Assembly: GCF_005938105.1 (NCBI RefSeq)
Contig: NZ_VCPE01000015.1
Location: 92,507-156,506, forward strand
DNA length: 64,000 nucleotides
DNA from: Brucella haematophila
GTDB taxonomy: Bacteria; Pseudomonadota; Alphaproteobacteria; Rhizobiales; Rhizobiaceae
Reading direction: 5' to 3'
Below, in pieces: positions 1 through 8,358 of the stretch. How positions within the stretch are numbered: position 1 is the first letter of the stretch; every line of letters begins with the position of its first letter. The notes beneath the pieces are model-generated. The model had not been told where the DNA came from. It saw only the letters and a program-made list of their open reading frames with translations, and did not search any database. The position numbers and the translations under genes were made by a program.

Positions 1-359
1 GCTTCGACAGTCGCTTCGTCACGCGATAGAAACCGCGTCCGAACCGGTGAAAGAATAATGTTCTCAAGTACGGTCAGATGAGGGAAAAGGTTGAAACTCT
101 GAAAGATCATACCGACGCGCCGTCGCAGACGCACAAGATCTACGCCGAGCCCAGTGACAACATCGCCTTGTAGTGCGATTTGCCCAGAGTCAATCGCCTC
201 CAAACCGTTTATGCAACGCAGCAAAGTCGATTTTCCGGAACCAGACGCACCAATCAGACAGACAACCTCATGGGCATTGATGGAGAGATTGATGCCCTTG
301 AGCACCGAAAATGTTCCATAAGATTTCTCGACGTTTGATATCTCGATGAACGCACTCAT
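1..359 (-). CDS. Polar amino-acid ABC transporter ATP-binding protein (partial, C-terminus outside window)
   Basis: This is the N-terminal ~119 residues of an ABC ATPase of the GlnQ/HisP type, the cytoplasmic motor of an amino-acid importer. The translation from the ATG at 359 begins MSAFIEISNVEKSYGTFSVL. It has a Walker A motif GASGSGKST and a Q-loop region MIFQSFNLFPHLTVLENI. The signature and Walker B motifs lie beyond the window edge. The start codon overlaps the stop of the upstream permease gene (ATGA at 356-359), so the two are translationally coupled in one minus-strand operon. The family is clear; the exact amino acid transported cannot be read from the ATPase. Confidence 0.93.
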   Translation of the reverse strand, partial: MSAFIEISNVEKSYGTFSVLKGINLSINAHEVVCLIGASGSGKSTLLRCINGLEAIDSGQIALQGDVVTGLGVDLVRLRRRVGMIFQSFNLFPHLTVLENIILSPVRTRFLSRDEATVE

Positions 360-1468
360 GAAGAGCCAACCTTTGCGCTCCTGGCGCGTCGTGCGAGAAG
401 GTAATCGACGAAACGCGTCTGCGGAATTGTGATGAGGATAAAGAAGATACAAACCGTCGTGACAGCGGACAGATTGTAGTGGTTGGCTGAATAGATTTTG
501 GCCTGCGCGAACGCATCGATGATCCCAACGATGTTAACCAGCGCCGTGTCCTTTTGTAGCGCTACAAAGCCGCCAAGCAAAGGTGGGACAACCCGCCCGA
601 TACCCTGAGGAAGGATCACGTGTAACAACGCGTGCCGCGGCGTCAGCCCCAATGAAAGGGCGGTCGAGTACTGGCTGGGATGAACCGATTCAATACCGGC
701 GCGAAATATTTCGGCGTTGTAGGCCGCATGGGTCATAGCCAGTGCAATGACGGCATAGACAACGGGATTTGCCTCACTGATGACTGGTATTTCCGCGAGC
801 GGCAGGCCAAAGCAAATCAGATAAATGACGACCACCGCAGGAAGTCCGCGAAACAGGTCGATGTAGCCAATGGCCAGCAGTCGAACTGGAGCCATGCCTC
901 TCCCCGGCAATAGTCGGCCGAGGGCAAACAACAGCCCAAAGATCAGCGCCAGAATTTCCGCACCAATTGCCAGCGAAATATTGATCGTAAATGCTTTCGC
1001 AGTTTCGACCGTGCTGGTTTTGATGAGTTCACCGCGCAGAAACGTATCGCGAATTGCACCATCGCTGACCGTCAGGAAAAAGCCTGTTGCGACAAGCACG
1101 GCCATGAATATGGAAAGGCCAATTGCGATTGAAGCATAATCGCGAGACTTTTGTGCAAGTGCGCGCGCTTCAACCACATTACCTTGCCGCCAGCACTCCG
1201 CTGCCCTGCTCGCTTTCATAAAACTGGAAGCCAGAGAAGGAAAGAGGATCAACGCAATGACTGCCGCCACGGCAAGGCCGGATAGCGAGGGCGCGGCACT
1301 GCCAAACTGCGGCGCAGCATTCGAAGCAACCAGAGCAGCACTGGCAACAACCACCAGGACCATGCTCAATGCGACGATCTTTATCTGTATCGTCGGTGGT
1401 GGCGGCGCCATGTCGCCTTGTTTCAACAGGGTATTTGAAAACGACATTTCTGTCTCAAGCGCAGCCAT
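356..1468 (-). CDS. Polar amino-acid ABC transporter permease
   Basis: Inner-membrane permease of 370 residues. A MetI-like transport domain occupies about residues 160-365. The cytoplasmic coupling loop is visible around ALSLGLTPRHALLHVILPQG, followed by KDTALVNIVG, as in HisM/GlnP-type permeases. It is about 150 residues longer than a minimal permease of this family. The N-terminal extension carries roughly three additional hydrophobic segments (residues ~30-50, ~65-80, ~110-135). It lies between the binding-protein remnant (3 bases upstream) and the ATPase (4-base overlap), in binding protein-permease-ATPase order. The start at 1468 is the first ATG; an internal ATG at 1447 is possible. 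Confidence 0.9.
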   Translation of the reverse strand: MAALETEMSFSNTLLKQGDMAPPPPTIQIKIVALSMVLVVVASAALVASNAAPQFGSAAPSLSGLAVAAVIALILFPSLASSFMKASRAAECWRQGNVVEARALAQKSRDYASIAIGLSIFMAVLVATGFFLTVSDGAIRDTFLRGELIKTSTVETAKAFTINISLAIGAEILALIFGLLFALGRLLPGRGMAPVRLLAIGYIDLFRGLPAVVVIYLICFGLPLAEIPVISEANPVVYAVIALAMTHAAYNAEIFRAGIESVHPSQYSTALSLGLTPRHALLHVILPQGIGRVVPPLLGGFVALQKDTALVNIVGIIDAFAQAKIYSANHYNLSAVTTVCIFFILITIPQTRFVDYLLARRARSAKVGSS

Positions 1469-1471
1469 GGA

Positions 1472-2145
1472 TTACTGCGCTTTCCAAAGCGGCAGGTCAT
1501 TGGGGTTCCCGCCCATGAATGGCGAGAATTGCTCCTCAACCAAGCTGTCGAGGCGACCTTCAGCACGCAAATCCGCAATAATCGTGTTGACGATTGCCGT
1601 ATTCGACGACCCCTTCGGGAGGAGTATCGAAGCGTCCCCACCCACCTCATACTGGCCGATGACCTTCAACTTGTTGTTCGTTTGCTTCGCCGCGATCATT
1701 GACAGCGTTGTGTCCAGAAGGACCGCATCGATTTGGCGCGCCCTTAAAGCGGTCACCATGTCATTGATGCTTTGGAACTGCGCTACAGTTTCTTTGGGTT
1801 TCAGCACGTCCGAAACGAATTTCTCCTGAATCGAACCGATCAGGATACCAATCTTTGCATCCTTGATCGTTTCAGGAGTGATATCGTTCTTCGCGCGCAC
1901 AAGAACACCTGTATTGACGCGAAGATAAGGGTCGCTGAAATCAGCGACAGCCTCGCGAGCCGGCGTTTTGAAAAGCTGCATGATTGCGACATCGTAATTC
2001 TTGGTCCGTCCCGTAATCAAAGCATCAAAGGAGACATTTTTTACGCTGACGCTTGGCAGGCCTCCACGATGGGCAATCTCGGCAGCAAGACAGTAGGAGT
2101 AGCCACTTTTGATATCCTGAGCGGTATGTCCGTCGTCGAATGATT
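1472..2145 (-). pseudogene. Amino-acid ABC transporter substrate-binding protein, 5' end removed by IS3 element
   Basis: C-terminal part of a periplasmic solute-binding protein (SBP_bac_3 fold). The reading frame is open from 1472 to the IS boundary at 2145, and no signal peptide or credible start remains. Reading in from the IS end gives KSGYSYCLAAEIAHRGGLPS, then the ligand-cleft segment YDVAIMQLFKTPAREAVADF with SDPY, typical of glutamine/histidine-type binding proteins. About 220 residues survive; the first lobe and export signal are gone. The open frame listed from a TTG at 2020 is an artefact of the missing start. Without an exported binding protein this importer should be inactive unless another binding protein supplies it. 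Confidence 0.85.
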
Positions 2146-2200
2146 TGAGACTATTTGTGTTTTTGAAGATTGGAGTTTCCGGCTCGGTTTGGGGTTTGAT

Positions 2201-3181
2201 TTAAGCGGCTTTGGCCTGGTGGTTCAAGCGGCGTTTTCTGATGGTGTCTCGTTTGATCCTTTCGCGTTCGAGCAGGATGGTCTGTGCGCGTCCGAAGTAG
2301 ACGTCGGCGGGAGTGAGATTGTCGAGGCTCTCATGGTAACGGCGATGATTGTAATGCTCGACGAAGGCTGCAATCTGGGCTTCGAGGTCCTCCTTGAAGA
2401 AGTAGTTTTCAAGCAGGATGCGGTTCTTCAGCGTCTGGTGCCAGCGTTCGATTTTCCCTTGCGTCTGCGGGTGGCCGGGAGCGCCGTGAACCTGGTCGAT
2501 CTTGTATTTCTCCAGCCATTCGCCGAGATCGGAGGCGACGTAACACGAACCGTTGTCCGACAGCAGACGCGGCCGGTGCTCAACCTTGACCTTGTCACAG
2601 CCTGAGGCGGCCAATGCAAGATCGAGTGTATCGGTGACGTCATCCACCTTCATGCTGGTGCACAGCTTCCAGGCGATGATGTAACGGGAATAATCGTCGA
2701 GGATGGTCGATAGGTAAAACCATCCCCAGCCGATGACCTTCAGGTAGGTGAAGTCGGTTTGCCACATCTCGTTCGGCCTCGTGGTCTTGTCCTTGAACTC
2801 GTCATTGGCCTTGATGACAATATAGGCTGGCGACGTGATCAGGTCGTGAGCCTTGAGTAAGCGATAGACCGAAGCCTCTGATACAAAATAACTTTCCGTA
2901 TCAGTGAACTTCACCGCCAGTTCACGCGGTGACAGGTCGGCATGATCGAGCGCCAGTGCGATGATGCGATCCCGGATATCGTCAGGGATACGATTCCACA
3001 CCCGCGAAGCTGCGGACGTCCGCTCTTCCAGTCCTTCGACACCGTGGGCAAGGAACCGACTATACCATCGATAGAAGGTCGGCCTTGGAATGCCCAGCTT
3101 GTCGAGAGTTTGCCTGGCTGACAAATGCGACTGCTCCACAAGCCGGATGATCTCAAGCTTTTCGGTGGCGGGATATCTCAT
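2201..3181 (-). CDS. IS3-family transposase OrfB (DDE integrase domain)
   Basis: 326 residues with an rve integrase core. The catalytic triad is visible as D in MWQTDFTYLK, D in RLLSDNGSCYV and E in GKIERWHQTLKNR. An N-terminal helix-turn-helix (SARQTLDKLGIPRPTFYRWY) precedes the core. It overlaps the end of orfA by 4 bases (ATGA at 3178-3181). That is the usual IS3 arrangement, in which a fused OrfAB transposase is made by frameshifting or the two are coupled. No internal stop was seen, so the element may still be active. Confidence 0.95.
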   Translation of the reverse strand: MRYPATEKLEIIRLVEQSHLSARQTLDKLGIPRPTFYRWYSRFLAHGVEGLEERTSAASRVWNRIPDDIRDRIIALALDHADLSPRELAVKFTDTESYFVSEASVYRLLKAHDLITSPAYIVIKANDEFKDKTTRPNEMWQTDFTYLKVIGWGWFYLSTILDDYSRYIIAWKLCTSMKVDDVTDTLDLALAASGCDKVKVEHRPRLLSDNGSCYVASDLGEWLEKYKIDQVHGAPGHPQTQGKIERWHQTLKNRILLENYFFKEDLEAQIAAFVEHYNHRRYHESLDNLTPADVYFGRAQTILLERERIKRDTIRKRRLNHQAKAA

Positions 3182-3552
3182 TCGTCGTCGCCCCCATCCC
3201 CGATCATGCTTTTTTTGAGCAGGCGGTTTTCCAGGGTGACGTCGGCTAATGCCTCCTTCAGGTCACGGCTTTCACGACGCAGCGCTTTTACTTCGTCGCT
3301 GGTGGCAGAACGGGCGGTGTCGCCTGCAAGGCGCTTCTTGCCAGCTTCAAGGAATTCCTTCGACCAGCTATAATACAGGCTCTCTGCAATCCCTTCGCGG
3401 CGGCAGATCGCAGCAATGCTGTCTTCCCCGCGCAGACCTTCCAGAACAATACGGATTTTATCCTCGGCCGAATAATGTTTACGCGTGGCACGACGGATAT
3501 CTTTGATCGTCTTCTCCGCAGAAGACGTTTGGGGAACGGGTTTCTGTCTCAT
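3178..3552 (-). CDS. IS3-family transposase OrfA (HTH protein)
   Basis: 124 residues from the ATG at 3552, which is preceded by AAAGGA on the minus strand. The protein has a transposase_8 helix-turn-helix (KHYSAEDKIRIVLEGLRGED, then ICRREGI and LYYSWSKEFLEAGKKRL). A C-terminal leucine-zipper-like helix follows (EVKALRRESRDLKEALADV with TLENRLLKKSM). An upstream in-frame ATG at 3603 lacks a ribosome-binding site and was not chosen. Confidence 0.92.
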   Translation of the reverse strand: MRQKPVPQTSSAEKTIKDIRRATRKHYSAEDKIRIVLEGLRGEDSIAAICRREGIAESLYYSWSKEFLEAGKKRLAGDTARSATSDEVKALRRESRDLKEALADVTLENRLLKKSMIGDGGDDE

Positions 3553-3622
3553 CTTTGCGTCCTTTGATAAAGCTATGATGAGCCGAAAACCCTCTCTTCT
3601 CAATTAATACAATTTGGTCTCA

Positions 3623-4073
3623 TGGGCGTTGATGTCGGACACGCAAAGGGCGAAAAACTCCGCCGCGCACCGATGAGAAAAACGATAGCTGCGGCAAGAG
3701 CGCTACCGATCAGCGCAACGGTGTCGCGGCTAAAACCTGCAAGCGTTGGAAATGCAAGCATGGTGACGACCAGTGCCAGATTGGCCCCCGCCGAAATGCC
3801 CAGCGTCGTTGGCGAAGCCAGAGGGTTACGCAGCACCTGCTGCAACAAAGTACCTGCCAGTGCCAGTGCGGCACCACCTGTCAACGCCGTCACCAGACGC
3901 GGTAATGTCGAATAGGCAAGCATGATAAATCGCGGATCGTAGTCTGTGCTAGGCACGAACAATCTGTCTATGTCCGGGGCGATGCCATGCCAAGCCAATA
4001 ATCCGCCCGAAAGCAGAAGGGCAGCAGCAATCAGCGGCGCCAAACCGTTTGATGATGAAGCAAGACGGATCAT
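3623..4073 (-). pseudogene. FecCD/FhuB-type ferric-siderophore ABC permease, 3' end lost at IS3 element
   Basis: Only the first ~150 residues remain, starting MIRLASSSNGLAPLIAAALL. The diagnostic segment ALAGTLLQQVLRNPLASPTT, followed by LGISAGANLAL, is the conserved substrate-pathway motif of FecCD permeases such as FhuB. The coding sequence then runs into the IS3 right end at 3622 and continues for a few meaningless codons to a stop. Family members have about 330 residues, or 660 in fused FhuB, so most membrane spans and any following ATPase gene are missing. The start at 4073 overlaps the stop of the binding-protein gene (ATGA), showing the original operon. Confidence 0.88.
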
Positions 4074-4981
4074 GCCGTGCGCTCCAGTGCATTGACCAGA
4101 AGGTCTGTAAACCGCAACGCCTCCACCACCATGCCGAACATCAGAACCCCGGGCAACACTGTGTAACGGCCAGCTTTCACAAAGGGGAGTGAACTCCACA
4201 AGGGGCTTTCTTGCAGCCTTTCCATTATATCTGGAGGGACCAGCGGCTCGAAAGCCACCAGCCGCAAATTCTGGTCCATCAAAGCCAGTTGTTCGAGACC
4301 GATCGTTTCAAAACCCCAATAATTTGCGGCACCTGTCCACGCATTCTTAAGACCAATCCGGCTCAAAACGCTTTGATAAAGCCCGCCCCCGCCATAAATA
4401 CGCGCGTGACGCAAATCCGCGAAATTGACCAGCGCCAGCGGCGGGGCGTTCATTTTGGCAATCCGTGCGGCATAATCATCAAATTGTCGGTCGGCTCGTT
4501 CCAGAAAATCGCGAGCCTGTACTTCGCGTCCGAGCGCCACCCCCAGCGCCTCTGTCGCCGCGATGGAACGGGATAAGGCGTCGCCACCCTCAGCATAAAT
4601 CGTGAGTTCAAGCACAGGCCCGATAGCTTCCAGCTTCGGCTTCAGTGGGGCGAGAAACGGCGTGGTCAGAATGAGTGTCGGTTTGATGCTCGCCAAAACT
4701 TCAAAATTGATCGCACTGGTAGCCCCCAGATCAGCGACGCCCGATGGCAGCTCCGGCTCAACCACCCACTTGCTCCAGTCGGCGCGCCCGGCTATCGCAA
4801 CCGGTGCAACTCCTAATGCCAGTATGGTGGATACCAGCCCATAATCCAGAGATACCACACGCTGCGTCACCGGCTCGACATCCGCCCGGGCAGATGAGCC
4901 TTTCGCCAGACACAGACCTGCCGTAGCCTGAAGAAGACTACGGCGCGTCAGGAGGGAAAATGAAGCAAATTCAGACGTCAT
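4070..4981 (-). CDS. Ferric-hydroxamate siderophore ABC transporter substrate-binding protein (FhuD-like)
   Basis: About 303 residues from the ATG at 4981. A twin-arginine signal (LLTRRSLLQATAGLCLAKG) is followed by a TroA/FhuD-type periplasmic binding fold. The segments RVVSLDYGLVSTILALGVAP and LASIKPTLILTTPF are typical. The mature protein would bind a ferric siderophore in the periplasm and dock on the permease encoded just downstream, but that permease is truncated here. It sits at the downstream end of the minus-strand siderophore gene group, so its natural ligand is probably the product of that group. An earlier ATG at 5002 would only lengthen the signal region. Confidence 0.88.
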   Translation of the reverse strand: MTSEFASFSLLTRRSLLQATAGLCLAKGSSARADVEPVTQRVVSLDYGLVSTILALGVAPVAIAGRADWSKWVVEPELPSGVADLGATSAINFEVLASIKPTLILTTPFLAPLKPKLEAIGPVLELTIYAEGGDALSRSIAATEALGVALGREVQARDFLERADRQFDDYAARIAKMNAPPLALVNFADLRHARIYGGGGLYQSVLSRIGLKNAWTGAANYWGFETIGLEQLALMDQNLRLVAFEPLVPPDIMERLQESPLWSSLPFVKAGRYTVLPGVLMFGMVVEALRFTDLLVNALERTA

Positions 4982-5023
4982 AGACAACAGTTCTTGGAAC
5001 AATGGTTTGGTGATACGCGAGGA

Positions 5024-5497
5024 TCAATGCGATGCGTTCAGCGGCTTGACAAAGAAGAGGCATGGATGATCCTCATGCCAAAGAGTGGGAAACGTCTCGG
5101 CCCGAATAAATCCGCTTCTGTCATAGAAAGCACGTGTCGCATCATACTGCGGCTCATCCTTGCCACGGGGTGCAAGCGTCTTCACGGTCAGGAGTTGGCA
5201 ATTGGCTTCTCTCGCCACATGTTCGGCTGCCGCGAGCAACCGTTTTCCTATTCCGGCCCGGTGGTGCGACCGGCGCGAGGCAATGACCAGTATTTCCATC
5301 GCAGATGGCGGATGTTGCTTCAGCGCGACAAAGCCCACGATATCATCGCCGTCCTTGCAGCCGAACATCGGCAGTTCTTCCACCGCCTCGGCACATGCTT
5401 CGATCACCGCCGGTTCGTTGAACCAATCGGAGAGTTCCGACATGATATCCCGGCAAATCTGGCCCTTGTTTTCGACAATCTCTATTGCATCATGCAT
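5024..5497 (-). CDS. GNAT-family N-acetyltransferase
   Basis: 157 residues from the ATG at 5497, which has GGGAG eight bases upstream. The acetyl-CoA pyrophosphate loop is visible as RRSHHRAGIGKRLL (motif A), followed by the C-terminal FYDRSGF segment typical of GNAT enzymes. The substrate is unknown. It lies between the ECF sigma gene (30 bases) and the siderophore-binding protein gene, all on the same strand. That makes a role linked to iron or siderophore metabolism plausible but unproven. It is unlike the IucB-type acetyltransferase at 12617 and is not expected to replace it. Confidence 0.8.
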   Translation of the reverse strand: MHDAIEIVENKGQICRDIMSELSDWFNEPAVIEACAEAVEELPMFGCKDGDDIVGFVALKQHPPSAMEILVIASRRSHHRAGIGKRLLAAAEHVAREANCQLLTVKTLAPRGKDEPQYDATRAFYDRSGFIRAETFPTLWHEDHPCLFFVKPLNASH

Positions 5498-5526
5498 GGA
5501 TAGCTCCCGCCTTTCGCGCATCGTTC

Positions 5527-6084
5527 TCAGGCATTCGTTCTGCGCCTGACAGGCATCTTCCGCTCGTCATTCGACCCAATAGCAGCCACACAGAGCCGAT
5601 GTGCGTCCTTCAAAAGTCCGCAGACCAGTGCACAAGAAACTCCAGCCCGCTGGGCGATAACCTTTTGTGGAACTCCATCAAAATAATATTGCTCGTAAAA
5701 CGCACGCGTGCGCGCCGGCATGATTTCCATGGCATGTCGAAAAGCCTGATATGCCTGACATTCGCGCACGTGCTCCTCCGGACTGCCATATTGCGCCATA
5801 CAGCCGCTGGTTGGCTCTTCGACGAAGAGAGCTCTTTCGAATTCGCGGCGTCGAACATAATCTGTAGCGAGATTCCTCACCATCCGCGTCACGTAGGAAG
5901 CTGGGCGCTCCACCTCTGCCCCCAAAGGCGCGGAGATAAGCTGCAACATTACTTCCTGAACAATATCCTCCGCTACCGTTGCACTGCCTGTGATGCGACG
6001 GGCAACTGCCAAAAGCTTTCTACGGATCAGAAGCGCTTCATGAACCTGACCATCCAATGTTGACTGTGAAAGATTGAGTGTCAT
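5527..6084 (-). CDS. ECF-family RNA polymerase sigma factor, probably iron/siderophore related
   Basis: 185 residues from the ATG at 6084. Region 2 is seen as ITGSATVAEDIVQEVMLQLI, followed by YVTRMVRNLATDYVRRREFE. Region 4 is seen as IMPARTRAFYEQYYFDGVPQ, then the helix-turn-helix KVIAQRAGVSCALVCGLLKDA. The size and sequence fit the FecI/PvdS-like iron-starvation group. No FecR anti-sigma or TonB-dependent receptor gene lies in the window, so the usual cell-surface signalling partners are elsewhere or absent. It lies between the PPTase and GNAT genes. The 130-bp AT-rich gap upstream could hold its own promoter. Earlier in-frame ATGs up to 6165 look less likely. Confidence 0.87.
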   Translation of the reverse strand: MTLNLSQSTLDGQVHEALLIRRKLLAVARRITGSATVAEDIVQEVMLQLISAPLGAEVERPASYVTRMVRNLATDYVRRREFERALFVEEPTSGCMAQYGSPEEHVRECQAYQAFRHAMEIMPARTRAFYEQYYFDGVPQKVIAQRAGVSCALVCGLLKDAHRLCVAAIGSNDERKMPVRRRTNA

Positions 6085-6213
6085 TTCCGGGCCCTTCGAA
6101 ATCCAAGTTTGCATTTCCCCGCCGAGTGACCACAGCAGCCTATAAAAGTGGATTGAAATAATCAAGATATATTTGGTTTCTTTTATCTGTTTGTTTTCGC
6201 AATATTTATCCGG

Positions 6214-6915
6214 TTAAGGTGGTAAGTGGCTCAGGTTCCAACGCAATCTGCTTCCATCGATCCCGTTCCTGCAAGCCTGGGCCAACGCCCAAAAATATCG
6301 ATTGCCATAGACATCAGAAAATTGTCCTCCCTGGATCGTCGTTCGCGCCGCTCCAGTCTGTTTTGTCATATGGCTTTCACACTCATTCAACGGGATGCGC
6401 ACTTTTGTGGGGTTGACCAGAAACCCTTGCCCCCAACATTTCAGAGCAGCCTCTTTTTGCACCCATGCCCACAGAAGCGCATCGTGCCGCTCCGTCCCAT
6501 CAAGCTGCGCAATCGCTCTCAGCTCGACATCGGACAGCACCAGCGAAGCTACCGACTCAAGATCGTCTCGACGATCATTTTGAACAGCTTCCAGATCAAT
6601 ACCAATGTCCGCATGTCGGCTCGTTGCAAGCAATAGGCAATTGGCATTGTGAGACAGGCTGAAGCGTATGTCATAGTCGGGCAGATAGGGCTTTCCGGCG
6701 GGATTGATCGCAATGTGAATTGACGATGCCGTTTGCCCGGTCATACGTGCAATGACCGAGCGGCAAAGTTGCCGCCCGGCAATAAACAGCTTGCGGCTCT
6801 GAGCAGAACGAAAGGCAGCTGCCCGGTCCCTTTCATCCATACTCAAGACATCTGTATTGCAGACAGTGTCATGCCTTAAGTGCAAGCAATGAATAGCGAC
6901 CTCGCCCGCGCTCAT
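6214..6915 (-). CDS. 4'-phosphopantetheinyl transferase (Sfp/EntD superfamily)
   Basis: 233 residues. It would transfer phosphopantetheine from CoA to the carrier-protein serine of the neighbouring NRPS. The signature motifs are present: KPYL (residues ~75-78), FSLSHN, IGIDLE (~104-109, magnesium binding) and WVQKEAALK (~151-159). It begins 8 bases after the monooxygenase stop, so both are in one transcript with the NRPS. Its position makes the carrier domain at 9340-9360 the natural client. Confidence 0.92.
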   Translation of the reverse strand: MSAGEVAIHCLHLRHDTVCNTDVLSMDERDRAAAFRSAQSRKLFIAGRQLCRSVIARMTGQTASSIHIAINPAGKPYLPDYDIRFSLSHNANCLLLATSRHADIGIDLEAVQNDRRDDLESVASLVLSDVELRAIAQLDGTERHDALLWAWVQKEAALKCWGQGFLVNPTKVRIPLNECESHMTKQTGAARTTIQGGQFSDVYGNRYFWALAQACRNGIDGSRLRWNLSHLPP

Positions 6916-6923
6916 CGGATCGC

Positions 6924-8249
6924 TTATTCTGCGGCCTGAACAACATCAACATCATGCGATGGAACTTCGTCACCCGTTTCGGCTTGCCATCGCACAATCG
7001 CGTCCGGCGGTGTAAGATCGAAATGCGGTCTTCCCAGAATTGAATTGGCGATGACCGCACTGCGCCAGGCCGCGAGGCTAAGTTGCGGCTCTGCAATTCC
7101 ATGACTATGACGCCCGGCATTCATGACATAAATCCGATTGTCGCTTGGCCCGTCCCAGACAAGGGAGAAATCGCGTTCCAACACTGGATCGCCCAGCGAG
7201 TTCATAGCGAGCGGCGCATGCAGAGAATTCAGAAATTCCGGTAGAACAAAGCGATAGCCCGTTGCCAGAACGAGAGCGTCAACGGTCACCCTCTCTGTCG
7301 TCTGATCGAAACCGTTGTTCATGGTCAGGTGAATTTCGCTATCTGCATAGTCGGCGGCAACCACATCACGGTGCGGACAAAGCGAGATATCGCCCTCACC
7401 GCCAGCCGAATGGTCCAGCTTCCGTTCATAAAGGCGCCGATAGAGCTTTTTGAGCGTCGAAGCCGATATGCCGTCGCTGGCCAACATCTGGCGATGGGTA
7501 TGTGACAAGCGCAGGGGTTCCGGCAATCCATGGAAGCAATCCATATAGCCCGGTGTGAACAGTTCATTTGTGAACGGTGTGGCATCCAGCGGCTCGAAAT
7601 TCGGCCTGCGGCTGATCCAATAGATGGAGGCATCTGGATTGGTGTCGAGAAGTGCATCGATAATCTCTGCGCCGCTTTGCCCGCCGCCAATAACGGCTAT
7701 GCGCTGCGCTTTCACCGAGCCGAGTTTGTCGGCTGCGACGCTGTTATGAAAGAACACGTTCTGGGGAAGGTTCACCACCCAATCGGGCATCGAAGGCTGT
7801 TTGCCAACAGCCACAGACAGATTGCGCGTCTTCACCTCTTCACCATTGATCCGGACACGGAAGTGATGATCGTCAAAGCGCACATCCTCGACACGGGTAT
7901 CGAAACGCAATGACTTCAACCCTGTTGCCACCCATTCAAGATAATTGGCAAATTCCCTGCGGGGTACGGCTTCATATTCAGCATTCAGGAATTGATAGAA
8001 GCGCTTGTGCTTGACCAGATAGGAAAGGAAACTCCACGGGCTCGTGGGGTTCGTTCCGGTGACGAGGTCTTTCAAGAACGACGTCTGCATTTCCGCGCCC
8101 GGCAACAACATCCCGGGATGCCACGCGAAGGCTGGTCGCTTGTCGAAAAAACGCGCCTTGATGTCGGGTATGGAGTCCAACTGGGCAGCCAGACTGAGAT
8201 TGAAAGGGCCAATTCCGGCGCCCACAAGATCGAGCACTTCAGAGGACAT
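6924..8249 (-). CDS. L-lysine N6-monooxygenase / L-ornithine N5-monooxygenase (IucD-like)
   Basis: 441 residues from the ATG at 8249. It is a flavin- and NADPH-dependent N-hydroxylase making the hydroxamate precursor of a siderophore. The FAD site is GAGIGPFNLSLAA, the NADPH site is VIGGGQSGAEI, and the C-terminal ATGY motif is present. Several blocks resemble aerobactin IucD: WHPGMLLPGAEMQTSFLKDL, SPWSFLSYLVKHKRFYQFLN and HGIAEPQLSLAAWRSA. This favours lysine over ornithine as substrate, but the sequence alone does not settle it. It lies between the NRPS gene (109 bases away) and the PPTase gene. Confidence 0.9.
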   Translation of the reverse strand: MSSEVLDLVGAGIGPFNLSLAAQLDSIPDIKARFFDKRPAFAWHPGMLLPGAEMQTSFLKDLVTGTNPTSPWSFLSYLVKHKRFYQFLNAEYEAVPRREFANYLEWVATGLKSLRFDTRVEDVRFDDHHFRVRINGEEVKTRNLSVAVGKQPSMPDWVVNLPQNVFFHNSVAADKLGSVKAQRIAVIGGGQSGAEIIDALLDTNPDASIYWISRRPNFEPLDATPFTNELFTPGYMDCFHGLPEPLRLSHTHRQMLASDGISASTLKKLYRRLYERKLDHSAGGEGDISLCPHRDVVAADYADSEIHLTMNNGFDQTTERVTVDALVLATGYRFVLPEFLNSLHAPLAMNSLGDPVLERDFSLVWDGPSDNRIYVMNAGRHSHGIAEPQLSLAAWRSAVIANSILGRPHFDLTPPDAIVRWQAETGDEVPSHDVDVVQAAE

Positions 8250-8358
8250 GATGTATCTCCTGTTAGGCAGTCGAAAGAAACTGGGAGGACAGTTTTCTTC
8301 ACGGAACTGCAGCACGACAAACGCGCAAGGTTTGACTAAGGCCGGGTGACAAAGCCAC

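Larger units (their letters stand above)
2146..3622 (-). mobile_element. IS3-family insertion sequence, complete, no target duplication
   Basis: About 1.48 kb. The imperfect terminal inverted repeats start TGAGAC at 2146 and end GTCTCA at 3622. Aligned inward they share TGAGAC, then TTGTNTT-like and GAAGA blocks, then GAGTTTCCGGCTC against GGGTTTTCGGCTC. It encodes overlapping orfA (3178-3552) and orfB (2201-3181). The bases next to the ends differ (ATT at 2143-2145, TGG at 3623-3625), so the 3-4 bp duplication expected of a simple insertion is absent. The two flanks belong to unrelated truncated genes. The ends were placed by eye and may be off by a few bases. Confidence 0.85.
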
